A DNA stretch of 64,000 nucleotides from Dokdonella koreensis DS-123 (GCF_001632775.1 NZ_CP015249.1:414686-478685), one strand, 5' to 3'; shown: positions 9,077 through 17,755, numbered from the stretch's first letter. Notes: generated from the letters alone by a model not told the origin. A program made the numbers and translations.

Positions 9077-10651
9077 ATGTTGGACGCCGATCTCAAAACC
9101 CAGTTGAAGGCCTACCTCGAGCGGGTCACGCAGCCGATCGAGATCGTGGCCGCCCTCGACGACAGCGAGAAGTCGCGCGAGATGCAGGGCCTGCTGCAGG
9201 ACATCGTCACGCTGTCGGACAAGATCACCCTGGTCGAGCACCGCGGCGGCGAACGCACGCCGTCCTTCGCGATCAACCGGCCCGGCGGCGACATCAGCCT
9301 GCGCTTCGCCGGCATCCCGATGGGCCATGAATTCACCTCGCTGGTGCTGGCCCTGCTGCAGGTGGGCGGCCATCCGTCCAAGTTGGCGCAGGACGTCATC
9401 GAGCAGGTCAGGAACCTCGACGGCGAGTACCGCTTCGAGACGTATTTTTCGCTCAGCTGCCAGAACTGCCCGGACGTGGTCCAGGCGCTCAACCTGATGG
9501 CCGTGCTGAACCCGAAGATCCAGCATGTGGCCATCGACGGCGCGCTGTTCCAGGACGAGGTCGACCGCCGCCAAGTGATGTCGGTACCGACCGTGTTCCT
9601 GAACGGCGAGACCTTCGCGCAAGGGCGCATGGGCGTCGAGGAGATCGTCGCGAAGCTCGACACCGGCGCGGTCGAGCGCGAGGCCCGGAAGATCGCCGCC
9701 AAGCCGGCCTTCGACGTGCTCGTCGTCGGTGGCGGCCCGGCCGGTGCCGCCGCGGCGATCTACGCCGCGCGCAAGGGCATCATCACCGGTGTCGCCGCCG
9801 AGCGCTTCGGCGGCCAGGTGCTCGACACCATGGGCATCGAGAACTTCATCTCCGTGCAGGAAACCGAAGGCCCCAAGCTCGCCGCCCAGCTGGAGCAGCA
9901 CGTGCGCCAGTACGAAGTGGACATCATGAACCTGCAGCGCGCCGAGCAGCTGGTGCCCGGCGAGCTGGTCGAGGTCAGGCTGGCCAGCGGTGCGTCGCTG
10001 AAGTCGCGCACGGTGATCCTTTCCACCGGTGCACGCTGGCGCCAGATGAACGTGCCCGGTGAGAACGAGTACCGCAACAAGGGTGTGGCCTACTGCCCGC
10101 ACTGCGACGGCCCGCTGTTCAAGGGCAAGCGCGTCGCGGTCATCGGTGGCGGCAATTCCGGCGTCGAGGCCGCGATCGATCTCGCCGGCATCGTCAGCCA
10201 CGTCACGCTGATCGAGTTCGACAGCCAGCTGCGCGCCGACGAGGTCCTGCAGCGCAAGCTGCGCAGCCTGCCCAACGTCACCGTGATCGTCTCCGCGCAG
10301 ACCACCGAAGTGCTCGGCGACGGCCAGAAGGTCACCGGCCTGGTCTACAAGGACCGCCCGAGCGGTGACGCGCACACGGTCTCGCTGGAAGGCATCTTCG
10401 TGCAGATCGGCCTGCTGCCGAACACCGAATGGCTCAAGGGCGTGGTGGACCTCTCCCCGCGCGGCGAGATCATCGTCGACGACCGCGGCCAGACCTCGGT
10501 TCCCGGCGTCTATGCCGCCGGCGACTGCACCACGGTGCCGTACAAGCAGATCGTCATCGCGATGGGCGAAGGATCCAAGGCGGCGCTGAGCGCGTTCGAC
10601 TACCTGATCCGCAGCAGCGCGCCGGTGACGGATCAGGCGAAGGCGGCGTGA
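9077..10651 (+). CDS. ahpF: Alkyl hydroperoxide reductase subunit F
   Basis: The product has 524 residues with the full AhpF architecture. An N-terminal double thioredoxin-fold domain has its redox pair at Cys128/Cys131 (SCQNCP). The FAD-binding motif [10 protein letters not shown] lies near residue 219, the NAD-binding GGGNSG further on, and the second CxxC is at Cys340/Cys343 (YCPHCDG). AhpF passes electrons from NADH through FAD and both disulphides to AhpC. The start [10 protein letters not shown] fits family N-termini and follows a CGGAG site. No oxyR gene follows, unlike the ahpC-ahpF-oxyR order known from Xanthomonas. Confidence 0.98.
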   Translation: MLDADLKTQLKAYLERVTQPIEIVAALDDSEKSREMQGLLQDIVTLSDKITLVEHRGGERTPSFAINRPGGDISLRFAGIPMGHEFTSLVLALLQVGGHPSKLAQDVIEQVRNLDGEYRFETYFSLSCQNCPDVVQALNLMAVLNPKIQHVAIDGALFQDEVDRRQVMSVPTVFLNGETFAQGRMGVEEIVAKLDTGAVEREARKIAAKPAFDVLVVGGGPAGAAAAIYAARKGIITGVAAERFGGQVLDTMGIENFISVQETEGPKLAAQLEQHVRQYEVDIMNLQRAEQLVPGELVEVRLASGASLKSRTVILSTGARWRQMNVPGENEYRNKGVAYCPHCDGPLFKGKRVAVIGGGNSGVEAAIDLAGIVSHVTLIEFDSQLRADEVLQRKLRSLPNVTVIVSAQTTEVLGDGQKVTGLVYKDRPSGDAHTVSLEGIFVQIGLLPNTEWLKGVVDLSPRGEIIVDDRGQTSVPGVYAAGDCTTVPYKQIVIAMGEGSKAALSAFDYLIRSSAPVTDQAKAA

Positions 10652-10659
10652 TACGAACG

Positions 10660-10677
10660 CGCCTGCGCACACAGGCG
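10660..10677 (+). terminator. Weak hairpin after ahpF
   Basis: A 6-bp stem (CGCCTG / CAGGCG) with a six-base loop is followed by GGCTCCTCTTT. It lies just upstream of a stronger terminator and shares the flanking word ACGAACG with it, so the two may be copies of one repeat. Confidence 0.4.
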
Positions 10678-10701
10678 GGCTCCTCTTTGAGTCACGCATA
10701 C

Positions 10702-10730
10702 GAACGTGCCCTTGTGGGCGCGTTCTCTTT
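10702..10730 (+). terminator. Rho-independent terminator after ahpF
   Basis: A 10-bp stem (GAACGTGCCC / GGGCGCGTTC, one U-G pair) with a TTGT loop is followed directly by TCTTT. This is a good intrinsic terminator and marks the end of the conserved block before the accessory region. Confidence 0.75.
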
Positions 10731-10824
10731 GCGGAACCGCGCCTGTCGATCCAGTGCCTGAACTGAGCGGAGGAACCCGAATGCCCTTGGGCGCCGTCGC
10801 TGCTTGGCAAGATGATGCTTTCCA

Positions 10825-11184
10825 GTGCTGACCGCTGAATCCGTGCGCAAGCTCCTGCTCGAAGAACTTATGTGCTTGGCGCGGCCAGCCTCCGAGATCG
10901 CCTTGGGCCTGGCAACCTATCCGTGGGATTGCGACCAAGCCTTGGTTTCGTTGAGGTCGTCTCACGTCATATCGATACTGGAGCGCTTTCTATGCGAAGA
11001 ACTAAGCGCAACGGACGTTGAGGGATGGGCGAACGCGATCGAATGTCGGGACGACATTGACTGGAATAATGGTTCCCTGAGCGGCGCTGCGATCAACGAG
11101 CTGGCCAACCCGGTGTCGACGCGGCCGCTTACAGTGCGGTCCGCGATGGAATGGCTGGCCATGCTTCGGGATGCTCCCTCCTAG
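10825..11184 (+). CDS. Hypothetical protein (119 aa)
   Basis: The product has 119 residues if read from a GTG and is soluble and mildly acidic, with no membrane segment. Its N-terminal half is leucine-rich and helical and its middle contains VEGWANAIECRDDIDW. I do not recognise the family. Codon use is less G/C-biased than in ahpF, which with the position just after a strong terminator suggests foreign origin. Spacing to the next gene is 237 bases. Confidence 0.55.
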   Translation: MLTAESVRKLLLEELMCLARPASEIALGLATYPWDCDQALVSLRSSHVISILERFLCEELSATDVEGWANAIECRDDIDWNNGSLSGAAINELANPVSTRPLTVRSAMEWLAMLRDAPS

Positions 11185-11421
11185 CGACCGCTTGAGCCGA
11201 ACCCGAAACCACCGCCCTCACGGGCTGAGGCAATCCGTCAGCTGCCGCGCCTTCTACAATGCCGCAGGCAATCAGGCAGGGTTTGCCATCGCGCTCGGCA
11301 AGCAGGTGCGCCCCGGTGTACTGCGCATTCTCATGTAGGACATCGACTTGACGCAGTACCACAGTAGGCTGAGCATCCGGTACTACCTCGGATTTGAGGT
11401 GATGCTTCTGGTGGGGCGGCA

Positions 11422-11712
11422 ATGGGTTTCTTTGACGACGGCCCAGCCGTTCCACTGGCAGTCGCGCTCCGGCGCTACTGGCTCCCTTTTGCCCTCATGG
11501 CTCTTGAGCCGTTCATTGCCGGCCTCGTTTCATGGATCGTGCCTGACATCCTATTGGTTCGAGCCATTACTGCCGTTCCTGCGTTCCTGGCGGCCCTTTA
11601 TCCCGCTGCACTTGGGGCTGCACCAGCAAGCTATTGGTTTTTGGCTTGTGGTGCATGGTTTGCTTGCCTGCTCGCCGTACTAGTGTTTACCCAAGGATGG
11701 GTCACCGTCTGA
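11422..11712 (+). CDS. Small hypothetical membrane protein (96 aa)
   Basis: The product has 96 residues and about three hydrophobic segments (residues roughly 20-40, 45-68 and 72-90). A GTGGGGCGGC stretch could act as ribosome site. No family is recognised. It has two unrecognised or DUF neighbours with similarly relaxed codon use. Confidence 0.5.
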   Translation: MGFFDDGPAVPLAVALRRYWLPFALMALEPFIAGLVSWIVPDILLVRAITAVPAFLAALYPAALGAAPASYWFLACGAWFACLLAVLVFTQGWVTV

Positions 11713-11806
11713 CCATTCATTCAGGATGGCGCTGTTTCGTGGCGTGGCGTGATCGGACATTGATACGCAAGAAGCAGCGCGCGTACTTCGACCTGACGGA
11801 GGGCCG

Positions 11807-12157
11807 ATGAAGAACGACTATCGTATTCCCACGATCAAATTCTCGAAGGTGTATCCGCTGTATGTCGAGAAAGCGGAACGCAAGAACCGCACCAGGGAAG
11901 AAGTTGATCAGGTCATCTGCTGGTTGACCGGCTATACCAAGGCGGGATTGCAGCGGCAGATAGAGAAGGAAAGCGACTTCCAGACCTTTTTCGCCGAGGC
12001 TCCGGCAATTCATCCGAACAGCTCGCTCATCAAGGGTGTGGTGTGCGGTGTACGTGTAGAAGAAATCGAAGATCCTCTGGTGCGGAACGCGCGGTATCTG
12101 GACAAGCTGATCGATGAGCTCGCAAAAGGGAAGGCGCTGGAGAAGATCATGCGATGA
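11807..12157 (+). CDS. DUF2200 family protein
   Basis: The product has 116 residues and matches the DUF2200 pattern throughout: [55 protein letters not shown] and [19 protein letters not shown]. The family is widespread in bacteria, small, soluble and of unknown function. A GGAGGG site precedes the ATG. The gene is visibly poorer in G+C than its surroundings, consistent with recent transfer. Confidence 0.9.
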   Translation: MKNDYRIPTIKFSKVYPLYVEKAERKNRTREEVDQVICWLTGYTKAGLQRQIEKESDFQTFFAEAPAIHPNSSLIKGVVCGVRVEEIEDPLVRNARYLDKLIDELAKGKALEKIMR

Positions 12158-12278
12158 CACGTTCGGCCTCGCCTGCGGGCGGCTCGTGCTTGCATGTAGG
12201 CGTGTGGACAATTCATCCAGGCCGCTGCCGCTTGGCGGCGTGACGTAGTTCGGGCGCCAGGCGCCAATGGAGGTTCCC

Positions 12279-12629
12279 TTGAGCATCCGTGACCTCAAGG
12301 CCTACGTGCCAGCCAAGGACTTCGAGGAGTCGAAGCGCTTCTATCAAGCGCTCGGTTTCAGCATGTCGGAGGGTTGGGGCGGCACCGCCGACTTCGAGCT
12401 CAATGGCCATCGCTTCCGCCTGCAGGACTACTACGTCAAGGAGTGGGCGGAGAACTTCATGTTCGTGCTGGATGTCGAGGACATCGAGGTCTGGCATCAG
12501 CGAGCGCGGGACGTTGTGAACAACGGCGGCTTCTCCACTGTCCGCTTCGAGCCCCCGGAGGCCGTCGATGGTTCATGGGTTCTCCACGTCTGGGATCCCT
12601 GCGGTGTTTTGCTCATCTTTGTGCAGTAA
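12279..12629 (+). CDS. VOC family protein (glyoxalase/bleomycin-resistance fold)
   Basis: The product has 116 residues and a single VOC domain made of two beta-alpha-beta-beta-beta units (LKAYVPAKDFEESKRFYQALGF and the later HVWDPCGVLLIFV). The start is taken as the TTG at 12279 because a perfect GGAGG lies five bases before it and overlaps the in-frame ATG at 12267, which itself has no ribosome site. Single-domain VOC proteins usually dimerise and either bind small toxins or catalyse metal-dependent chemistry. The ligand is unknown. Confidence 0.8.
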   Translation: MSIRDLKAYVPAKDFEESKRFYQALGFSMSEGWGGTADFELNGHRFRLQDYYVKEWAENFMFVLDVEDIEVWHQRARDVVNNGGFSTVRFEPPEAVDGSWVLHVWDPCGVLLIFVQ

Positions 12630-12727
12630 CGGGTGCAAGTCGGTGCTCGGAAGGGATGAGACGTGACGGGCATCCGAGGGCTTGGGATACTCCCTGCCGG
12701 GCTGGCGTACGCGCCGAAGGACACGCG

Positions 12728-13099
12728 ATGAACGTACTGTTGTGGGTTCTGCAGATCCTCGGCGCGCTCCTGTACGGATCGTCGGGCGTCATGAAGGTGT
12801 TCCTGTTCGAAACGATCAGTCAGGACGTCCCGTCCTTCGGCGCATTGCCGCTGGAAGCCTGGATGGCGCTGGGCGTCCTGGAGCTCGTGTGCACCATCGG
12901 GCTCATCGTTCCGGCCGCGCTCCCGTGGCGACCGAACCTGACCATCCTGGCCGCCGTCCTTCTGGCGCTCGAAAGCCTTGTCTTCGTCTGGGTACACGTC
13001 AAGTACCACGAGGTGACGCCGCTGATCCTGAGTGGCGTGCTGGGCCTCGTGATGGCCTTTGTCGCCTACGGTCGGTGGGTTCTCAGGCCGATCGTCTGA
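12728..13099 (+). CDS. DoxX-like membrane protein
   Basis: The product has 123 residues and four predicted transmembrane helices, with the DoxX-like pattern (LQILGALLYGSSGVMKVF at the start, LGVLELVCTIGLIVP in the middle). DoxX-family proteins are inner-membrane proteins linked to quinone or thiol redox stress, but this subgroup has no established function. The gap to the preceding VOC gene is 98 bases and co-transcription is possible. Confidence 0.78.
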   Translation: MNVLLWVLQILGALLYGSSGVMKVFLFETISQDVPSFGALPLEAWMALGVLELVCTIGLIVPAALPWRPNLTILAAVLLALESLVFVWVHVKYHEVTPLILSGVLGLVMAFVAYGRWVLRPIV

Positions 13100-13383
13100 C
13101 CGGCGGGCCCCCGGGTCCGCTTGGGGGGCGCCTGGCCTTGGCGAGGGCCTTCTGGCTGTTCGCGCGGGGTCGCCGTTGCGGCGCAGCGTTGCCGGCATGG
13201 ACGTCGGTGGACGATCAACCGGGGCGCGACGGGCTTTGACGTAGCCGAGCGCGCTCGGGGCAGGTCGCGGCGGGGCTTGCGCCGTGACGCGGTGCGGGCG
13301 GACGCTGGGCAGCGGCAATCAGGTCACCGCGGCCAGCCAGCCCGGTGATTCTCGTGAGCGTGGCGGTTGGCGCGACCGGCAAC
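13100..13383. other. Gene-free stretch before arr
   Basis: About 280 bases between the DoxX-like gene and a promoter-terminator unit. Short open frames exist on both strands but none shows a ribosome site with recognisable protein sequence. I see no gene here. Confidence 0.5.
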
Positions 13384-13410
13384 AAAAAAGGGAGGCGCCG
13401 TGCGCCTCCC
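13384..13410 (-). terminator. Intrinsic terminator, minus strand
   Basis: Read on the minus strand, a perfect 9-bp stem (GGGAGGCGC / GCGCCTCCC) with a three-base loop is followed by six T residues. No minus-strand gene lies upstream of it, only the promoter at 13420-13448. Confidence 0.75.
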
Positions 13411-13419
13411 CACGACGAA

Positions 13420-13448
13420 TTTATACGCCCGCAGGGGGCTTGCGGCAA
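13420..13448 (-). promoter_or_regulatory. Sigma-70-like promoter facing the terminator
   Basis: On the minus strand TTGCCG (13448-13443) and TATAAA (13425-13420) are separated by exactly 17 bases, a near-consensus promoter. A start about seven bases downstream would give an RNA of roughly 30 bases before the terminator at 13384-13410 ends it. Confidence 0.6.
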
Positions 13449-13509
13449 GGTCCCGCGCGTGATGCAGCATCGCCGGCTTGTCGAAAAGGCAGGAAATCGG
13501 AGCGATGCG

Positions 13510-13911
13510 ATGACCGATGCGCAGACCTACTACCACGGCACCAAGGCCGAGCTGAAGATCGGTGACCTGATCCAGCCGGGCTATGCCTCCAACTATGGCC
13601 GGAGGAAGCAGGCGGCGTTCGTCTACCTGACCGCCACATTGGATGCCGCCACCTGGGGTGCCGAGCTGGCCGTTGGCACGGGGCGCGGCAGGATCTACAT
13701 CGTCGAACCCACCGGAGCGATCGAAGATGATCCGAACCTGACGAACCGGCGATTTCCCGGGAATCCTACGAAGTCCTACCGTTCCCGCGACCCCTTCCGC
13801 GTCATCGGCGAGGTGGCGGAGTGGAAGGGACATTCGCCGGACCGGATCGAGGAAATGCACGCTCACCTCGAAAGCCTCGGGCAGCGTGGGATCGAGGCCA
13901 CCGAGGAATGA
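13510..13911 (+). CDS. arr: NAD(+)--rifampin ADP-ribosyltransferase
   Basis: The product has 133 residues, close to the size of Arr enzymes. It has the N-terminal YYHGTKAELKIGDLI with the NAD-binding His9, then AFVYLTATLDAATWGAELA, IYIVEPTGAIEDDPNLT and the FPGNPTKSYRS signature. Arr transfers ADP-ribose from NAD+ to a hydroxyl of rifamycins and so inactivates them in the cytoplasm. The gene stands alone, without integrase or attC-like sequence. An earlier out-of-frame ATG at 13505 is not used. The family call is strong; the actual resistance level is unknown. Confidence 0.93.
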   Translation: MTDAQTYYHGTKAELKIGDLIQPGYASNYGRRKQAAFVYLTATLDAATWGAELAVGTGRGRIYIVEPTGAIEDDPNLTNRRFPGNPTKSYRSRDPFRVIGEVAEWKGHSPDRIEEMHAHLESLGQRGIEATEE

Positions 13912-14076
13912 GCAGGATCCGGCCCCCGGCACGGGGCGATACCGTGTGGCGGGTCCGCCCGGCAGCGCATGCCGCGCTGCGGCCGGACGATCACGGTCGA
14001 TGGTCTTGTGACCGGTCCAGGCTGGGGACAGCCCGTGTCACGCCCGCCCAAGCGCAACCCCAGTAAGGAGCCACGC

Positions 14077-14577
14077 ATGCGGTTTCTCTTGTTTCTGCTA
14101 CTTGTGCTGCCCCTCCATGCACGCGCTGTCGAGAAGACGCCGGAGGCGGCCGTGTCCGCGCTATGGCGCGCGTTGTCCAACGATCCGGGGGCCAGTGCGG
14201 ATGCCGCAGCGCTTCGGCAGCTCTTTCACGAGGATGCCGTGATCTTTGGCGGCCGATACAAGGACGGCCAACCCGCGGTACGGCGTTCGGCCGTTGCCGA
14301 TTTCCTCGAGGCCAACCAGCGCGTCAACGAGAAGGGCTTCTACGAGTGCGAGGTGCATCGCGTGGTCCAGGCCTACGACCGCTTTGCGGTGGCCTACAGC
14401 GTCGTCGAATCGAGGACGGACAAGGCTGCGAAGGCCGCGGACTTCGTCGGCGTCAACAGCATCCAGCTGTACAAGGACGGCGCGCGGTGGAAGATCCTGT
14501 CGCTGTACTACCACGTGGAGAAGCACGGGCTGCCCATTCCCCTCGGAAGCGGGAGGTCCGGCCAATGCATTGCCTGA
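14077..14577 (+). CDS. Secreted SnoaL/NTF2-like protein
   Basis: The product has 166 residues and starts with a clear signal peptide (FLLFLLLVLPLHARA). The mature part has the cone-shaped NTF2-like layout: an N-terminal helix (AAVSALWRALSND), FHEDAVIFGG, and closing strands FAVAYSVVESR and WKILSLYYHVE. An AAGGAG site precedes the ATG. Such periplasmic proteins may bind a small ligand or act as enzymes, but no catalytic residues can be assigned. Confidence 0.7.
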   Translation: MRFLLFLLLVLPLHARAVEKTPEAAVSALWRALSNDPGASADAAALRQLFHEDAVIFGGRYKDGQPAVRRSAVADFLEANQRVNEKGFYECEVHRVVQAYDRFAVAYSVVESRTDKAAKAADFVGVNSIQLYKDGARWKILSLYYHVEKHGLPIPLGSGRSGQCIA

Positions 14578-14662
14578 CGGTTCGCCCAGGCGATTGCCGC
14601 CTTCCGGGGCGGTCCGGGTCGCGGGCAGGTGGTTCCCACATAACGGACGAGGGTGTCGAGAA

Positions 14663-15070
14663 ATGAGTACTACCCATACCGGATCGTGCCTGTGCGGCGC
14701 AGTGCGCTACGCGGTGGATGGCGAGTTCGAGCGCTTCTATCTGTGCCACTGCCAGCACTGCCGCAAGGACACCGGATCGGCTCACGCCGCCAACCTGTTT
14801 TCTTCGCAGGCGGCGCTCAGATGGATCGCGGGCGAGGACAAGGTGACCTTCTTCAACCTGCCCGGCACCCGGCACAGCCGGAACTTCTGCTCGACCTGCG
14901 GTTCGGCGCTTCCCAGCCTGCAGGCGGAGGGCACGCTTCTGGTCGTTCCGGCCGGAAGCCTGGATACCGCGGTCTCCAGCCGCCCGGATGCCCATCTGTT
15001 CGTGGCGAGCCGGGCGGGCTGGGACGCGGGCCTGGAAGCAATTCCAGGAGTGGAAAGGTATCCTTCCTGA
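14663..15070 (+). CDS. GFA family zinc protein (CENP-V/GFA-like)
   Basis: The product has 135 residues and the cysteine pattern of the GFA (glutathione-dependent formaldehyde-activating enzyme-like) fold: Cys9 and Cys11 in SCLCG, Cys28, Cys30 and Cys33 in LCHCQHCRKDTG, and Cys76 and Cys79 in NFCSTCGS. These bind zinc. Most family members have no proven formaldehyde activity, so only the fold is claimed. Confidence 0.9.
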   Translation: MSTTHTGSCLCGAVRYAVDGEFERFYLCHCQHCRKDTGSAHAANLFSSQAALRWIAGEDKVTFFNLPGTRHSRNFCSTCGSALPSLQAEGTLLVVPAGSLDTAVSSRPDAHLFVASRAGWDAGLEAIPGVERYPS

Positions 15071-15162
15071 GCGCCGGCTGCGGTCAAGGGTGATTCCCGC
15101 GCGGCGGCGCTGCGTTGCGGTCCAGCTTGGTTCACGCGTCAATCCCGCGTCGGAGTGAAGCC

Positions 15163-15891
15163 ATGGAACGAGACGGTCGTCACCGGTCGCTGCTGGTCGA
15201 TTCTGCGCTGGCCCACCTGCTGAGGTTCGAGGCTCCCCTGGCGCCGGCGTACGGGGATGCGGTGGGCCGGCGCATGGTGGTGGCGTTCCTTGCCGTGGGC
15301 ATCGGGCTGTTCTTCGCACTTCGCTTCGGGCTGGGCGCGCTGAGCGTGCGCGGACTGCCGGCGGCTAACCTGTGTTTCGTCGTTGCGCTGCTCGGGGCAT
15401 TCCTCTTGGCGCAAACGGCGTTCGTGAGAGCGCCGATGGCCACCGCCGGATTGCGGCGCTTCGCGGACTGGACCCGCCGTGAGCGCCTGTATGTCTTCCA
15501 GGTGATCCCCTTGGCTGCGGTGGTCTTCGCGATCGTGTTCCGCGGCCACCTGACGGCCTTGCTGGAGCAGCGCGGGCCGGTCGGGTTCGTGCTGTTCTCC
15601 GTACTCACGGGGCTGGTCTGGGGCTTCGTGCAGGAGCTGCTCTACCGCGGCTGGCTGCAGACCGAGCTGACGCGCCGCTTCGGCGCGGTGGCCGGCCTGC
15701 TCGCCGCAAACGTGGTGTTTACGCTGGGGCCGCTGCATCTGGACTATCTGGCTGGGCCCGGCGGCGTGCGCTGGGCGGGCCTTCTCGCCGTATTCGGCAT
15801 CGGGCTGTTCTTCGGATTCCTCTACCGCCGCTCCGGAAACGTATGGATTCCGGCGGTGCTGCACGGGCTCTGGCCGCTCAACATGAGCTGA
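15163..15891 (+). CDS. CPBP family intramembrane protease-like protein (altered active site)
   Basis: The product has 242 residues and about six membrane helices. The C-terminal half has the CPBP/Abi layout, but motif 1, normally EExxxR, reads Gln157-Glu158-Leu-Leu-Tyr-Arg162, so the first glutamate is replaced. His192 (GPLHLD) and His234 (HGLWPLN) fit motifs 2 and 3, although the usual FxxxH spacing is not exact. With a changed catalytic glutamate the protein could be inactive as a protease or act in another way. A CGGAG site precedes the ATG. Confidence 0.82.
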   Translation: MERDGRHRSLLVDSALAHLLRFEAPLAPAYGDAVGRRMVVAFLAVGIGLFFALRFGLGALSVRGLPAANLCFVVALLGAFLLAQTAFVRAPMATAGLRRFADWTRRERLYVFQVIPLAAVVFAIVFRGHLTALLEQRGPVGFVLFSVLTGLVWGFVQELLYRGWLQTELTRRFGAVAGLLAANVVFTLGPLHLDYLAGPGGVRWAGLLAVFGIGLFFGFLYRRSGNVWIPAVLHGLWPLNMS

Positions 15892-15993
15892 CGGTGGCGG
15901 GTGCGTCATTCGAGCGCCGGGCCATCTGCCGGCGGAGGTGTTCGGGCTAGACTCACGCCCGCCGATCGACCCGGTTCGAGCGCCAGGTGCTCC

Positions 15994-16464
15994 ATGACGA
16001 TGACCGACGAGGAACTGGAAGCGCACATCAAGGCCTGCCGGAAGCGGCTTGGCGCCAAGAACGGCGCGCTCACCCGCAAGTACGGCATCGGGACGCACCA
16101 GCGGTGGGACTTCGACTACACCACCGGAATCCTGGCGTTCGGGTCGGCCAAGGGGGCGCCGCTTCATCGCTTCCGGGCTTTTGCCCTGGGTACCTATTCG
16201 GAGCAAGGCTTCAAGTGGACCTGGGCAAGCCGGGAGGTTCCGGCCAAGGCGAAGAAGCCAAGTGCGCTGCTCAAGGCACTCGACCGGAGGTTCGGCTTTC
16301 CTCCGTTCAGCACGCCGGCGCTGCCGCCGGACCAGTGGCTGATCGATTCGCTGATCGCCATGTCCGTCGAGGAGCTTGGGGCGCTCGGTTGCTACCTGGG
16401 GGATGGTCCCGCGTTCGGAACCGCCATCGCCATCGAGTCGGTGCTGCCGGCAGAATGCGCCTAG
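15994..16464 (+). CDS. DUF6882-like protein
   Basis: The product has 156 residues and is soluble. The core QRWDFDYTTGILAFGSAKG, ALGTYSEQGFKWTWA and the later GCYLGDGPAFGTAIAI resemble the DUF6882 group of uncharacterised proteins, which are often annotated near toxins or as immunity-like proteins. TAGACT upstream at about 15948 could be a -10 box. No function is claimed. Confidence 0.65.
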   Translation: MTMTDEELEAHIKACRKRLGAKNGALTRKYGIGTHQRWDFDYTTGILAFGSAKGAPLHRFRAFALGTYSEQGFKWTWASREVPAKAKKPSALLKALDRRFGFPPFSTPALPPDQWLIDSLIAMSVEELGALGCYLGDGPAFGTAIAIESVLPAECA

Positions 16465-16501
16465 TCGTTTCCGGCATTGGTCTCCTCATTACTCCTTCAT
16501 C

Positions 16502-17323
16502 ATGATTCGATACCTGCTGTTGGTGATGTTCGCCGCTCCGCTCACGGCGAGTGCCGTCGTGATTCGCCATGACGTGGAAGACGCGAAGTACCGGATTCCG
16601 GCCTCGGTGTTCCCGGCGCTCGCGGACCTGCCCGGCGAGGGCCAGGGCGTCCTGATCGCGCCGCACTGGGTCGTGACCGCGGCACACGCGGTGCCGTCGC
16701 AGGGCCTGGATGACGTCACCATCGGCGGCGTGGCGCGCAAGGTCGAACGCGTCGTCGCGCATCCCGGCTACAAGCGCTTGCCCGAGGCGCTCGGGAAGCA
16801 GGCCGTGGCCTCGGGTGATGCGTCCGAGGTCATGGCCTTCCTTGCGAACGTCGACGACATTGCGCTGGTCAGGCTTGCCGCGCCGGTTGCCGATGTCGCG
16901 CCGGTGGTGCTCTACCGCCAGAGCGACGAGATCGGGAGAACGGTCACGCTCATCGGCAAGGGTGCTACCGGTACCGGCATCGAGGGCCAGGGCCTCCACG
17001 CGTACCACCGCACCGAGCTGCGGCGCGCCTTCAATGTCGTGACCGGCGCGGATGTGCGCTGGCTCTCGTATACGTTCGACGCGCCTCCGGCCGGCCTGCC
17101 GCTGGAGGGCATCACCGGCAGCGGCGACAGCGGCGGGCCCGTCCTCGTCGATGCCGATGGCGGACAGCAGCTCGCCGGCCTGGCGTCGTGGAACAAGTAC
17201 GCACAGAGCAGCGTCCGTCCGTTCCACGCCGGGCTCTATGGCCAGGTCGTCTACAGCGTTCGAATCTCGCGCTATGCGGGCTGGATCGATGGCGTCATGT
17301 CCGCCGGCAGTGCAGGAGACTAG
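16502..17323 (+). CDS. Secreted trypsin-like serine protease (S1)
   Basis: The product has 273 residues with a signal peptide (YLLLVMFAAPLTASA). The catalytic triad is visible: His62 in TAAH, Asp119 in VDDIALVRL and Ser210 in GDSGGP. The chain is compact, without an extra C-terminal domain. A ligand-pocket specificity cannot be read reliably. It would act in the periplasm or outside the cell, probably as a digestive or quality-control protease. Confidence 0.9.
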   Translation: MIRYLLLVMFAAPLTASAVVIRHDVEDAKYRIPASVFPALADLPGEGQGVLIAPHWVVTAAHAVPSQGLDDVTIGGVARKVERVVAHPGYKRLPEALGKQAVASGDASEVMAFLANVDDIALVRLAAPVADVAPVVLYRQSDEIGRTVTLIGKGATGTGIEGQGLHAYHRTELRRAFNVVTGADVRWLSYTFDAPPAGLPLEGITGSGDSGGPVLVDADGGQQLAGLASWNKYAQSSVRPFHAGLYGQVVYSVRISRYAGWIDGVMSAGSAGD

Positions 17324-17416
17324 CGGGCAGGCGGTGCTGCATTGCTGGCCGCGATGTGCGCTTACTCGGTTCAAGCACGCTCATCGCCCGCTGCCTTGTT
17401 CAAGCGTGTGACATTC

Positions 17417-17755
17417 ATGGTGACGTCGATGACTCACAAGTATCAGCAGTCGGAGTTTCCTCTCAAGCCTGTTGACCGCGGTGGACGCACACTTCATGTT
17501 GGGTGTGAAGCCAGGATCATTGCCATTCCAGATGTCGATTTCGATGGTTTTGATGCTGTAGGTCGCACCCGATATGTTGCGCTGGAAGGTCGAATTCTGC
17601 CTGTCGTCGATCTGGACGAGAACGGTTACGCAATCTTCCATCTTTTCTACAGCGAGCCTGCGGACATGATGGGCAGTATCCGGGCGCCACGAGATGCGAG
17701 TGAATTTTACATTCAAGAGTTCTGTTTCGATCCGAGAGATGTAGAGCGCGTATAG
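17417..17755 (+). CDS. Hypothetical protein (about 112 aa), AT-richer
   Basis: The product has 112 residues from the ATG at 17417; 17429 is an equally possible start, and neither has a clear ribosome site. The sequence is beta-rich (TLHVGCEARIIAIPDVDFDGF, YVALEGRILPVVDLDENGYAIFHLF) with no membrane segment. I do not recognise it. G+C is clearly lower than in the neighbours, suggesting transfer. Confidence 0.5.
   Translation: MVTSMTHKYQQSEFPLKPVDRGGRTLHVGCEARIIAIPDVDFDGFDAVGRTRYVALEGRILPVVDLDENGYAIFHLFYSEPADMMGSIRAPRDASEFYIQEFCFDPRDVERV

Noticed and set aside
13324-13932. A minus-strand gene that would use the terminator at 13384-13410
   Set aside because: The frame is antisense to arr and passes through the promoter and terminator; the arr protein on the plus strand is unambiguous.
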